11,104 bases of DNA from Thalassiosira profunda (GCA_036939355.1 JALLAP010001373.1:1-11104), one strand, 5' to 3'; positions 1 through 8,744 are shown, counted from the stretch's first letter. Notes: a model not told the origin generated them from the sequence alone. Program-made: numbers and translations.

Positions 1-2
1 GC

Positions 3-1193
3 CTCTTCAAGCTCGGGACCGCCCGGCTGTTCCTCTCGGGCGAAGAAAACGGCGAACGCAGCCGCAACGTCCCCATCATGAACTGCAACCCTCCCGTGCC
101 CAAGAGCGGCAAGCACTCCAAGTGGCTCAACAGCGGCGGCAAGGAGACGGTGATCCCCATGATGAAGCTCAAGGGGGACACCCTCAAGTGCGGCCTGGAT
201 CCCAATGCCACTCTGCGGGTGCTGGTGCGCGCGAGCGAGCCGATCGGGGAGACAGTGGAGGTCAGTCCCAACGTGACCGTGACGATGATCTCACACAGCG
301 ATCGGCGTAAGCAGCAGAAAAAGGAGGAGGAGCTGCGGCGGCAGAGGGAGAGCTACCGGCGTCAGGATGCACTGGCGGGAGACATGCCCAGTGCCAACGG
401 CGAGGAGGCGGCGTACCCGCAGGAGATCTGCTGGGAGTACAACCCGGCATTGGCGGCGGTCGTGGCCAAGGATCCAAAAAAGGAAGGCCGGGACGACGGC
501 AGCAACGAGAGCGAGGGACCGTTGGTGCGGGTGCTCTCCCTGCAGGACGAAGACACGAGGGACGGCGAGGAGGACGCCGCCCACGAGGCCAGCTGCACCT
601 CCAGCGCGTACATGAGCGCGCTCGATAACGGGCGCCGCCACAACCACTCGGTACCCACCAAGGGCCGGTCGGAGCTCACCGGCGTCCGCAGCGCCAACAC
701 CCGGACGACCGCCACGGGCAGCACCCTCATCTCGGACCTGACCGACGGTCGCTCGTGGCTGAGCCAGACGGGGATCGAGGTGATCCCCTTTGCTCCGGCC
801 GCTACGGCGCCGAATGCCGGCCGTCGTCCGGCCCGCTCTGGATCGAAGCTGAAAGCCAATGAGTCGATCGCCGTGGACTCTCTGACGGCGGGAGCGAGTC
901 TGCTGGACAAGGAAGTGGAGGAGCACGAGGCGACCGCGCAGTTTCCGCGGGCGACGGCCAAGAAGCCGGGGTGGCGGCAGCGGCTGGCGTGCGGTATGCC
1001 GCTGTGCGGGGCCGCCGGTGTCAATGCCGGCGATCACCTGTTGGCAGTCCACGAGGAGGAGGATGTGGTGGTGACCAACAAGCGGTGGGGCTTGATTGGG
1101 AGGTGCGCGAACGGGAACCTATCCGAGGACGACGGCTCGTCGGTCGATGATAACTCGAGCGATGAGGAGTCGAACTGTGCCGATGATTATTGA
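3..1193 (+). CDS. Hypothetical acidic, low-complexity protein, 5' partial
   Basis: I do not recognise this protein. The frame is open from the left edge, so the true start lies outside the window; the first visible Met is at 78, but 25 codons before it read sensibly and continue the same compact segment. The visible part is 396 residues. The first ~100 residues are hydrophobic/mixed (motifs such as VPIMNCNPPVP, IPMMKLKGDTLKCGLDPN, LRVLVRAS) and look like the end of a folded, possibly beta-rich domain. A highly charged stretch follows (RRKQQKKEEELRRQRESYRR), probably helical, then a long Ser/Ala/Gly/Asp-rich region likely disordered, ending in an acidic tail (SEDDGSSVDDNSSDEESN). Stop is TGA at 1191-1193. 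No membrane segment is visible. A C2-like beta sandwich is possible for the first segment, but I cannot support it. Long antisense ORFs over this region are composition shadows. Confidence 0.7.
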   Translation, partial: LFKLGTARLFLSGEENGERSRNVPIMNCNPPVPKSGKHSKWLNSGGKETVIPMMKLKGDTLKCGLDPNATLRVLVRASEPIGETVEVSPNVTVTMISHSDRRKQQKKEEELRRQRESYRRQDALAGDMPSANGEEAAYPQEICWEYNPALAAVVAKDPKKEGRDDGSNESEGPLVRVLSLQDEDTRDGEEDAAHEASCTSSAYMSALDNGRRHNHSVPTKGRSELTGVRSANTRTTATGSTLISDLTDGRSWLSQTGIEVIPFAPAATAPNAGRRPARSGSKLKANESIAVDSLTAGASLLDKEVEEHEATAQFPRATAKKPGWRQRLACGMPLCGAAGVNAGDHLLAVHEEEDVVVTNKRWGLIGRCANGNLSEDDGSSVDDNSSDEESNCADDY

Positions 1194-1577
1194 GAGATGC
1201 AACAGTGAGCTTAATGTTGTTGTAAAGATAGAAAGAAGTCCAGAGTTGGTGTCATCAATCTCTTGGTGTCATAGGTTCTGTATGTAGATGGAGGGGTTGT
1301 TGTCTACATCATTAACTGCGCTGCTGTCTCCGCTGGTGTAGAGTGCGCCTGCCTGGGTGGGGGCAGTTGTTTGGTGCCGGCTGGTGCCGGCTGAGATGGG
1401 TATGGTAGCGATGCGGTACTGCCACCACAAGCTTTAGGTGCACGACAAACTCCGCCGACGACTTGCTACGCCGCTGCTTTGCACCTCATTCTCCCTGGCC
1501 TACGCGGATCTTTGTCGTGCACCCACGTCCTCTCTGAGGGGGCTCCTCACTCGTTTTTGCAATCTTCCTCACGCACC
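1194..1577. other. Intergenic region between two plus-strand genes
   Basis: This 384-base stretch holds the 3' flank of the acidic-protein gene and the 5' flank of the two-helix membrane-protein gene. I see no convincing ORF or RNA gene. There is a short direct repeat of tggtgccgg (about 1372-1390) and a pyrimidine-rich stretch just before the next start codon. An in-frame ATG at 1479 would extend the downstream protein by 33 residues, but I treat that part as 5' UTR. Confidence 0.5.
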
Positions 1578-2315
1578 ATGCCGACTGCCAAGAAGTACAC
1601 CGCGCGCTCCCTTGGCGGCGCCTGCCTGCTTTGGTTTTTGTTAGGCGGAGCCCTCGGTCTCATGATGGGGATCATCTTCCTGATGGAAGGCTACGAGGAT
1701 AATACGCAAGCCTTCAAAGCAAAACGTAGCGTCAAAGACTTCGTTTCCATTGGCCAACGCTGCCGCATTGAAGCCATCGACTATCATGCTTCCACAAGCG
1801 TGAGCTCCACCTATGGCTGCGATGAATATTGGACATACGACTTCGTTGTGCTCGAGTCCGAGGGGGTGATTGATGCGGAGATCGATGCTGGCGACTTGGG
1901 CTTGCGCACGGTATCGGAGCACCGGCCGGCGTGCGCCACCAAATCATGCAGCGATTGCTCCGCAAGCAATGGAAAGTATGCGCTGAACGACGGCAAGCCC
2001 GTGGAAGACGGACACTTTGCCACCGGGTGTTGGCTGTTCACCCCCAAAAGAGACGGGGCCGAAGCATCGTCCTTCTGGAGCTGCAGCACGGGGGGATACA
2101 ACGACACGTCCTGCTATCTCCTCAACGACCCGAAGGAGATATTGAATGCCCACTTGAAACAACCCAGGAAGTACGTTATCGCTGGGTGGGCCCTGATTGC
2201 GGGCAGTATCTTTCTTGCCGTGCCATTTCTCTATTTTTGTGGAAAGGAGGAACAGTGGCAGCGGCCAGAAGGCACTGGCGAAGCAACTTCGCAGCAGGAG
2301 GACGAGGATTACTGA
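1578..2315 (+). CDS. Two-pass membrane protein with Cys-rich loop
   Basis: The chosen start is the ATG at 1578 in a good context (gcaccATG). It places a short basic N-terminus (MPTAKKYTAR) directly before the first membrane helix. The product is 245 residues. Helix 1 is about residues 11-36 and helix 2 about 199-221, followed by a short hydrophilic acidic tail. The ~160-residue loop contains eight cysteines (62, 81, 119, 124, 127, 151, 169, 179) and one N-glycosylation sequon (NDT at 175). This suggests a disulfide-bonded lumenal or extracellular domain with both termini cytosolic. The layout resembles small two-pass channel accessory subunits, but I see no family motif, so no function is claimed. 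An in-frame upstream ATG at 1479 would add 33 residues and is less likely. No intron is needed. The gene converges on the aldo/keto reductase, 151 bases away. Confidence 0.75.
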   Translation: MPTAKKYTARSLGGACLLWFLLGGALGLMMGIIFLMEGYEDNTQAFKAKRSVKDFVSIGQRCRIEAIDYHASTSVSSTYGCDEYWTYDFVVLESEGVIDAEIDAGDLGLRTVSEHRPACATKSCSDCSASNGKYALNDGKPVEDGHFATGCWLFTPKRDGAEASSFWSCSTGGYNDTSCYLLNDPKEILNAHLKQPRKYVIAGWALIAGSIFLAVPFLYFCGKEEQWQRPEGTGEATSQQEDEDY

Positions 2316-2350
2316 TATTGCCGTCAGTATCTTTCTTGTCGTGCCATCTA
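2193..2350 (+). repeat. Imperfect direct repeat at the 3' end of the membrane-protein gene
   Basis: The bases encoding part of the second membrane helix (2204-2226) recur with one mismatch at 2325-2347, just after the stop codon. Weaker similarity extends on both sides. The copies are 121 bases apart. In the second copy the +1 frame still reads a similar hydrophobic string (SIFLVVPS against SIFLAVPF). It looks like a partial duplication of the gene's 3' end. Confidence 0.6.
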
Positions 2351-2466
2351 TATTCGCCTTTCCACGCCTTTGCTCGGTCGACGTAACCCGTAGAAAAAGC
2401 ACGTTTGCACCCTATCTAGTAATCACCTTCTGCCTGAACGTTGAATTTGCCTCGGAGCAATCCACT

Positions 2467-4220
2467 CTAAGGAATAGTCTCCCCGATCTCGCCCTGCCCG
2501 TCCCAATCCTTCCCCACCCGGCTGGACGAAAAGATTGGCAGCCGATTCCGCATGTGCACCCTGTCGATTTCCCACATGACATCGTCTCCCAGCGGTTTGC
2601 CCTTCGTAAAGAAGTCCAGACTTTGCTCAAGTTGCTTCATGTTGGAGTGCCCTACAAGAGTGGTCGTGACCAGCGACCTCTGTCGACACCAACGCAGCGA
2701 GAGCTCAGTGAGGGACATCCCCGCCCCTTTGGCAATTTTGGCGTACTCTTTGATGGCCTCTTGTGCAGCGTCCGTGCGATAGCGGTACAGGGTGCGGGAC
2801 CAGCCAAACTCGTCCATCCGCCCTCGAGGATTCTCCATCGCTTCGATAACCTTCTCGCGTAACTCATTGTCCAATGCCGCCGGTTTGTCCATGTACTTGC
2901 CCGTCAACATTCCTCCTGCGAGCGCATTGTACGACATAAAACCCACGTTCTCGTTGTACGGGGACGCCGCCTCGGCCACGCCATTCTCTTCACTCTTGCG
3001 ATCAATCAGGCTAAAGTCTCCCTGTAGATTGCATGGCGGGGTGGTTCCCAGCGCCTTGGCCGTGCGAGTGCATCCCGTCAACCCGTACGCATTGTCGTTG
3101 CACAATCCCCATCCGCGGATCTTTCCCTGATCAATCAAATCCTGCATGGCCAAGCACAGTTCCTCGAACGATGTTGGGCCGCCGAACCCCCGCCAGTATT
3201 GCGATTTGTCGGCAGAGATGTCGTACGCCAACGATTGGCCCCAGTTCGATTGCGGCGAATACCGCGCCGGCCAGTGGAGCTGGTACACGTCAATATAATC
3301 GGTTCCCAACCTCTTCAAGCTGCCGTCGCAGTCCTTCCGAATGTTCTTGGGGGCGACGTTCCGTCCTCCGGTGATTTTCGTGGCGATGACGACCTTCTTA
3401 CGCGCGTCGCCCTTGTCCAGTTTGCGGCTCTTCATCCATTCGCCAATGGCTAGCTCGGAATCGCCCTCGGAAGCGGTCTTGCCGTCGCTGGGAATCGGGT
3501 ACTGTTCGGCCTGTCAATGTTTGCAAAAGCATCAGCCGCATAGAGTCGAATGAATGCACTGTGGAGATAGCCACACAAAAAGTGCACATATGATATGGAG
3601 CATCACTCACAGTGTCGATCAGATTGACCCCCGAGTTGAGGATGGCCTTGTCCATAAAATCGAAGACCTGCTCTTTGTTCGGGGCATTGAAATCGGTCGA
3701 TACCCTGCTCATTCATTGTAGTGATAGATTGGTGTTGACATGATATGAGTCCGGATATGCGCTATCAGATTTGCAATGCACGCACGAACATATTGATGCG
3801 TCAATCTGTGCGCCCGCCAGATGGAAACGCCAGCAAACCCCGCACCGCCCATCATTTTACTCACCAGCGCTGCGTGCCTAACCCAAGTTCGCTCACGATA
3901 ATGTCGCTCCCACCGAGCCTTCGATGGCGCATGCCCTTGACCGACGTCACAACCTCGTTCGTCGGCCCTTTTCCACTATTGATCACCCTCCCGCCCTCCG
4001 CGGCATTTGCAATATTTGGTCTGGGGCCGTCGTCTCCGAACAGGCCGGAGAAAAATCCGCCGGCCATCATCGAGACGGACTGACGTCGGCGCGGCGAGGG
4101 GATGGGCAGCGAGTTTGATGCGCATTTGTGGCTGCCGCCGATGGCCATGCGAGGGCCTACGGAGGAGGGAGCCGCGTGGAAGGCGGCCGCTACGGCCGTT
4201 GCCGGGCGCAGGAGCATCAT
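2467..4220 (-). CDS. Aldo/keto reductase, Tas-like, probable plastid or other organelle targeting
   Basis: A NAD(P)H-dependent oxidoreductase of the aldo/keto reductase superfamily. Exons on the minus strand are 4220-3865, 3704-3611 and 3510-2467. Introns are 3705-3864 (donor GTGAGT, acceptor GCAG) and 3511-3610 (donor GTGAGT, acceptor ACAG). Joining restores the continuous family motifs LGLGTQRW and NLIDTAEQYPIPS. The product is 497 residues. The catalytic tetrad is present: Asp149, Tyr154, Lys195 (IATKITGG) and His229 (YQLHWPARY). The barrel continues through GKIRGWGLCNDNAYG, YNALAGGMLTGKY and a C-terminal LVGHSNMKQL cofactor-binding segment. Order and spacing fit the E. coli Tas-type group, whose physiological substrates are poorly defined. 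The ~95-residue N-terminal extension is absent from bacterial relatives; it is rich in Ala, Ser and Arg, with AAAFHAAP near residue 11. This could be a bipartite plastid presequence with an ASAFAP-like site (inference). The gene is divergent from phytochelatin synthase. Confidence 0.92.
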
Positions 4221-4554
4221 CGTCGGACAGCGATGGGTGATGGGTAGGTGATGGGTGTGGGGAGGCGGGCTTGCGAGCGAGGGGAGCGCAGCGAGATCAG
4301 TTAGCTATTTTACGTAGATACATCCTTAGGTAGATTGTAGCCGCTCCTCCACCTCCGCCCTCGCCCTCGCCCTCGCCTCCGCCTCCAGCCTCCACCATGC
4401 CCCCATGCCTCCAGCACTCGCCCGCACGGCCATCCTCCTCCACCTCGCGCACCGCTCCGTCCTGCCGTTTTCCATCCCCGCGGCGCCACGCCTCAGCTGC
4501 CGCCAAGCATCACACATAAACACACACTGCCCGACGTTGTTGTCAGCGGCCAGC
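4221..4554. promoter_or_regulatory. Shared 5' region between divergent reductase and phytochelatin synthase genes
   Basis: This 334-base region separates two start codons on opposite strands, so it must hold both promoters. Visible pieces are three copies of gatgggt (about 4232-4257) next to the reductase start, a short AT-rich island (about 4300-4340), and a C/T-rich tract with gccctc-type repeats (about 4350-4396) on the phytochelatin synthase side. I could not identify a metal-response element or a TATA box with confidence. An in-frame ATG at 4405 would move the phytochelatin synthase start into this region. Confidence 0.5.
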
Positions 4555-6038
4555 ATGACAGACCAGCCATCGTCGCCGCCTCCGTCGCCCGGCGCGAAGC
4601 GCACGTTTTATAGGAGGCAGCTCCCGACGGACACGTGCATCTCGTTCTCCTCCCCGGAAGGTGAGGAGTGCTGCGCGTATTTTATGATTTATTTGGTTGC
4701 AATGTCGATCTTTTCAACTGACTATCAGATGCACCTCGTCCATCCCGATAACTTATCCGCACAGGTCGAGCAGTGTTCGCCACGGCGATGGCCAACGGGG
4801 GCACGTATTCGTTCTTCCCGCTGATCGAGCAGCTGTGAGTGTCAATATGAATATGTCTTATTCGCACTGCAAACTCGCGGCGCATCTTATGTGCATCTGA
4901 TGTGCTACACAGGCAAACGCAGCCCGAGCCGGCGTATTGCGGGCTGACGACGTTGGTGATCGTCCTGAATGCTCTCGCTGTGGATCCACGACGGTCCTGG
5001 AAAGGGCCTTGGCGTTGGTACGAGGAGGGCATGCTCAACTGCTGCGTGGATTTGGAGCAGGTAAAATCAACTGGCATCACGTTCAGCACCTTCGCCTGCC
5101 TCGCCAAGTGCCAGGGACTTGAAGTGGAGGCAGTCCACGGGACAAACTCGACGGTGGAGGAGTTCCGACGCGTCGTGAAGGAGACTTGCACGGCGCCGGC
5201 GTCGATTGAAACGCCGCCCACGTCGTTCCTGATCGTTTCGTATACGCGCCAGGTCATCGGGCAGACGGGGACGGGGCACTTCAGCCCCGTCGGTGCTTAC
5301 GACGAGGAATCGGACCACGTTCTGGTGTTGGACACGGCGCGGTTCAAGTACGGGCCGCACTGGGTGCCGTTGGAGCTGATGTTCGAGGCCCTCTTGCCGT
5401 TTGATCCGGATACGAACAAATCGCGGGGGTACATGACGCTGAGTTATGACGGGGTAGACGGTGGGAATGCAGAACAGTTGTCCCATCTTCCCTTGTCGTT
5501 GCTTTTTGGGTCGAAGAAGAGCAAGGATTTCATTCGGCGGCAATACAAACAATATCTGGAGAGTGACTCGGACGGTGGGGAGAGTGTCACCCTTGCTTCG
5601 GTCGTCTCCTTCTGGACACAGAACAATACCAACAGCAGTCACGTGTGTGAGCTGGTGGAGCCGCAAATCTTGCCCGTGGAGACTGCCGATGTCAAGATGG
5701 TGCAATCTGTGAGAGAGCTCATCCAGAGTCTGATCAGAGCAAATGACGAGAACGCCTCTGCCATCCCGCAAGGTATGTTTTCAACGTCGAGGGATGCCGG
5801 CACCTTCCCTGGAGAATGCTGCAACTCTTCGACCAACAATGCTAGCGGGCGGGTGTTGGAAATCAGTCCTGCGGAAGTCCTGTTCGTCGTTTATTTGGCT
5901 TCGCTGTCGAAGGAGGCACGACGGGATATTGTCTACGATTCCGCAGCGGCGGACGTGGACGATACTGCGAGGGAGCAGCTTTTGGCGGAGGCTTCCTTGA
6001 TTTCGTTTGCGATTGAGACGTGCGATGCGGACATTTAG
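4555..6038 (+). CDS. PCS: Phytochelatin synthase
   Basis: Glutathione gamma-glutamylcysteinyltransferase: it joins gamma-Glu-Cys units from glutathione into phytochelatins that chelate Cd, Zn, Cu and other metals, normally in the cytosol. Exons are 4555-4660, 4765-4834 and 4913-6038; introns 4661-4764 (GTGAGG...ACAG) and 4835-4912 (GTGAGT...ACAG). Splicing gives a 433-residue protein with the expected N-terminus (YRRQLP, FSSPEGR, then QTQPEPAYCGL). The papain-like catalytic triad is visible: Cys68 (AYCGL), His181 (TGTGHFSPVG) and Asp199 (LVLDTARFKYGPHWVP). Family motifs VLNALAVDP, WKGPWRWYEEGML and NCC are also present. The C-terminal ~200 residues are divergent and hold few cysteines (a CC pair plus isolated ones), unlike the Cys-rich plant tail. 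The start is uncertain: the ATG at 4405 is in frame and would add 50 basic/hydrophobic residues, possibly a targeting peptide. I prefer 4555 because it matches the usual family N-terminus. Confidence 0.95.
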
Positions 6039-6184
6039 ACAGGTACTCATCCCATGTGCGAGTCGAGACACAACTATTACACAAGCTACTACCTTCATTC
6101 AACATCCTTTGCTTTCATCACAGCCCGGTATCCTTCGTCGTCCTCCAAAATTTGGGCAAACCGCCCGAGCAAACCCCCTCACTC

Positions 6185-8300
6185 TCAGCTCTGGCTGCTC
6201 TTCCCACTCCTCTGAATCGTACTCTCTTCCTCCCACATCAGCTCCGCCCCGTCCTGTCGGCGCAACACCTCCACCTTCACGTTCTCCTGGCAAAAGCGTC
6301 GGACCTCCTTATCGGACGCCTGCCGCTTCAGCAGGAACCGTTTGCTCCCGCCGTTGATGTGCTTGGCGAAGTGGGCGGCGAAGTCCGGACTCCAGTTCTC
6401 GAGCTGGTCGCTGTGGTCGGCTGCGCTGCCCTTGGACTTGACCTCCTTGACAACCGCGTTGACATGCCGCTCCATCGTCTTATCGAGGCCTTTGCGGGTG
6501 GTCCCGACGAAGTGGAGGTTGTTGCACTTCCGGCACGACAGCTGGTAGACGAGGCGCTTGCCCTTCTTCTTCTTCCCCNACGAAGTGGAGGTTGTTGCAC
6601 TTCCGGCACGACAGCTGGTAGACGAGGCGCTTGCCCTTCTTCTTCTTCCCCTTCGATTGGCTGGTTTCCTGGAGGATGGCCTTCATCGTTTCGAGCTCGC
6701 ACATCAGCTGCTCCCGCTCGCCGTCCATCGTGGCGAGGCGTTCCTCGAGTGCAATCACCTCAGCCGCGGCCTCTTCTTTGATCTGCTCTTCGATGGATCC
6801 GCTCGCGGCCGCCCGACGGAGGGTTTCCTCGAAGGACGGGTCCAGGAGCGCGTGGGCGCTGAAGCGGCGAGATCCGTGTCGGGACGCCTTCGTGGAAATG
6901 GACGAGCGCGCGATCGACGACCGTGGGTTGTACAGCGAAGGACGCGGTGACAGCGACGGGCTTGGAGAGACAGAATTCGCTCCACTGATGCCAGAATGGC
7001 TCGACGACGTCTGATTCTGGAGAGAGACAATTCGCTCGTCTTGGATCTGTGAACATAGAGAGTGCACAACAATGAGCAAGAGAAACGTGCATACTTCAAG
7101 AAACATATGTGTCCATTCTCTCACCTTCTTCCAATCCTGCAGCTCCGCGATGCGCTTCTCCCGCTCCTCGGCGTTCACCTCCAAGCTTAGGCACTTCCTC
7201 GCCAGCGTCGTCGCCTTGTCCTTCCAGTGCTTCACGAGCTGGTCCTTTTCCCCGACCAAAGCCTCCAGCTTGCCAATCCTATCCGCATTCTCGTTGTCCT
7301 CGGCCACCACAATGTTTTTGATCTCCTCCAATGAGAGCCTACGGTCCGACGGCCCGGACATTTGAACCAGCTGCTTGATGTCGGCCACGGAGATGCGGCG
7401 CTGCGACGGCTGCCGAGCTTGCTCGGGACGCTCAATTGCCTCGACACCATCGTCCTCTGTCTCATCAATCGCATCACCCTCCGCCACATCCTTCTCTTCC
7501 ACACGACCCTCTTCATCCTGCGGAACGGCAATCACGCCAACGGGAGGCCCCTCCGCCTCCTCGTTCGATACCATCGCCGGCGGCAACTCCGGACCCAGAT
7601 TGCTCGCGGGAATGGTCCGGCACGAGCTCTCCTTGGAGAACATCGAGAGGATGGACGTCTCCTTAGTCAGCAGGGATGTTTCCTTGGGCAGCACATCGAG
7701 GGTGTGGAAGAAGTCGGAGAGCTCCTCGGTGCCATCGTTCGGTTGGTGCACATCTTGTGCATCTTGCTGCTCTTCTTCCGATACCACCGTCTCCACAGTT
7801 GGCTTGCTCTCGATCATATCTTGAAACTTGGCCGAGATCGACGCAACAGGTTCGCTGCTGCGCTCGCTCTCGACCTTGACCACATCGTACGGTACAGCGG
7901 CCGCGGTCTTCTCTTCCTCCGCCTCCTCCACGTCCAGCCTCTCGATGGCGGCCTCCGCCTCCCGCAACTTTGCCTCCAGCTCCCTCCTTCGTTCAGCACT
8001 CTTGACCTTGCCCTCGTCCCGTAGCAGCTCCTGCAGCCGCCGTATCTCCTCCTCCCTCCACGCCCGCTCTTCATTGCGTCGAATCCCTCGCTCGACGCGC
8101 TCCTTGTTCTGGGCGACGATGCCGGAGGCGTCGTGCCGGGCCTTGAGCACCTTGTGCGAACTCTGCAAACCGCTCAGTTCGAGGGTGGCCTTGGAGCGTT
8201 TGACGATGGAAGTGGACTCGTCGGCGACGATCTTCTGGAGCTCGGCGATGCGGCGTGAGGCGGTGGCCTCCTGGTTGCGGAGGAGTTGCAGCTCGTTCAT
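6185..8300 (-). CDS. Coiled-coil protein with GIY-YIG-like C-terminal domain
   Basis: Exons are 8300-7125 and 7046-6185, with one intron (7047-7124, donor GTGAGA, acceptor ACAG). As written, a 73-base assembly duplication in exon 2 (with an N at 6579) breaks the frame; with one copy counted the protein is 654 residues. I chose the start at MNELQLLR because the adjacent paralog starts identically; in-frame Mets lie 32 and 19 codons upstream. Residues 1-130 are charged helix, probably coiled coil. Residues 135-340 are acidic and likely disordered, with KETS repeats (206-226) and paired RRIS/RRLS motifs (301-323). A second helical part spans 340-405, followed by a basic Ser/Pro linker (406-460), another helix (463-520) and a KGKKKKGKR cluster that may be a nuclear signal. 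The last ~100 residues have C539, C542, FVGTT, H562 and HFAKH, resembling the GIY-YIG module of Penelope-like elements but with the catalytic Tyr and Arg positions changed. Function unknown. Confidence 0.8.
6260..6650 (-). other. Degenerate GIY-YIG-like domain in the left coiled-coil gene
   Basis: The segment (about residues 530-630 of the corrected protein) has the order VY, CxxC, FVGTT, Leu555, His562, then HFAKH. The family pattern Y-[IV]-G-x-T-x3-L-x2-R-x3-H fits with exact spacing except Phe547 for Tyr and Thr558 for Arg. The two cysteines and the downstream histidines resemble the zinc-binding insertion of Penelope-like element endonucleases. Loss of Tyr and Arg predicts no nuclease activity. 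The assignment rests on pattern and spacing only. Confidence 0.5.
6507..6651. repeat. Identical 72-bp blocks around a single N: assembly join artefact
   Basis: Bases 6507-6578 and 6580-6651 are identical and are separated only by the N at 6579. The pattern is that of two contig ends that overlap by 72 bases but were placed side by side with a one-base gap. Removing 73 bases rejoins the reading frame of the coiled-coil gene exactly, from the KGKKKKGKR cluster through CRKCNNLHFVGTTRKG. Left in place, the frame shifts and gives a false C-terminus. Confidence 0.93.
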
Positions 8301-8744
8301 GGCGATTGGTTGATGGTGTAGGGTTGATGTCGGTTGCAAGGTGTGCTGCCTTCCCATTTTTGTCGACGATAACTTATGTGCCAAGATGTTGGGCAAGAGG
8401 AGCGACGCGGCGGCTCGTCTTGCCCTTCAGCCACGACGGGGGGCGGCGAGGAGAGGTGGTCGACGTCACCCCCAAGATCGAGTGCCCAAAGTGTGCATGC
8501 AGTTTCGAAAGGTATCTTTTGGCGGGCGACACAAGAAGAGGGCAGTTGAAGGGCACTTCATTCGAACCTCACGCGTCCTTTGCCGACTCTGCTGGTCACC
8601 CTTGCTTCCATCTCGGTTGATAGTCGACGCGCGCGAGAATAGGGCCGTCCTTATTGCTAGATATGGCTAGTCCTCTGCAAATCCTTCATTGCAGAAGTTG
8701 GTATCGTGTACAAGCAATGAAACCTCCTATTTTACAGCAACAAG
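8301..8744. other. Intergenic region between the tandem coiled-coil genes
   Basis: This 444-base stretch must contain the promoter of the left paralog and the 3' UTR of the right one, both read on the minus strand. A CCAAT pentamer on the minus strand lies about 10 bases before the left start codon, too close to act as a classical CCAAT box. A small inverted repeat (ctgcaa and ttgcag, about 8677-8696) could form a weak hairpin. Plus-strand ORFs of about 110-120 codons cross this region, but they show no recognisable protein features and one overlaps the left gene, so I do not call a gene. Confidence 0.45.

Noticed and set aside
291..1052. Long minus-strand ORFs (220-253 codons) opposite the first gene
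   Set aside because: They mirror the GC-rich coding strand, show no domain, and have Arg/Pro/Gly-rich composition typical of antisense shadows. The plus strand has the more protein-like sequence.
5067..5771. Minus-strand ORF of 234 codons inside phytochelatin synthase
   Set aside because: It lies wholly antisense to conserved catalytic coding sequence and has no recognisable features.
5773..5845. Strong donor-like AAG/GTATGT inside the last exon of phytochelatin synthase
   Set aside because: The frame is open through it. The acceptor at 5844-5845 would shift the frame, and the frame-preserving one would give a 42-base intron.
7362..8313. Plus-strand ORFs of 149-220 codons over the left coiled-coil gene
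   Set aside because: The minus strand is supported by the paralog, a conserved intron position and motifs. These plus-strand ORFs are shadows rich in Leu, Arg or Ser.
8255..8670. Plus-strand ORFs of 109-121 codons between the coiled-coil genes
   Set aside because: No domain, no paralog and no clear start context; one overlaps a real gene. Kept as intergenic.
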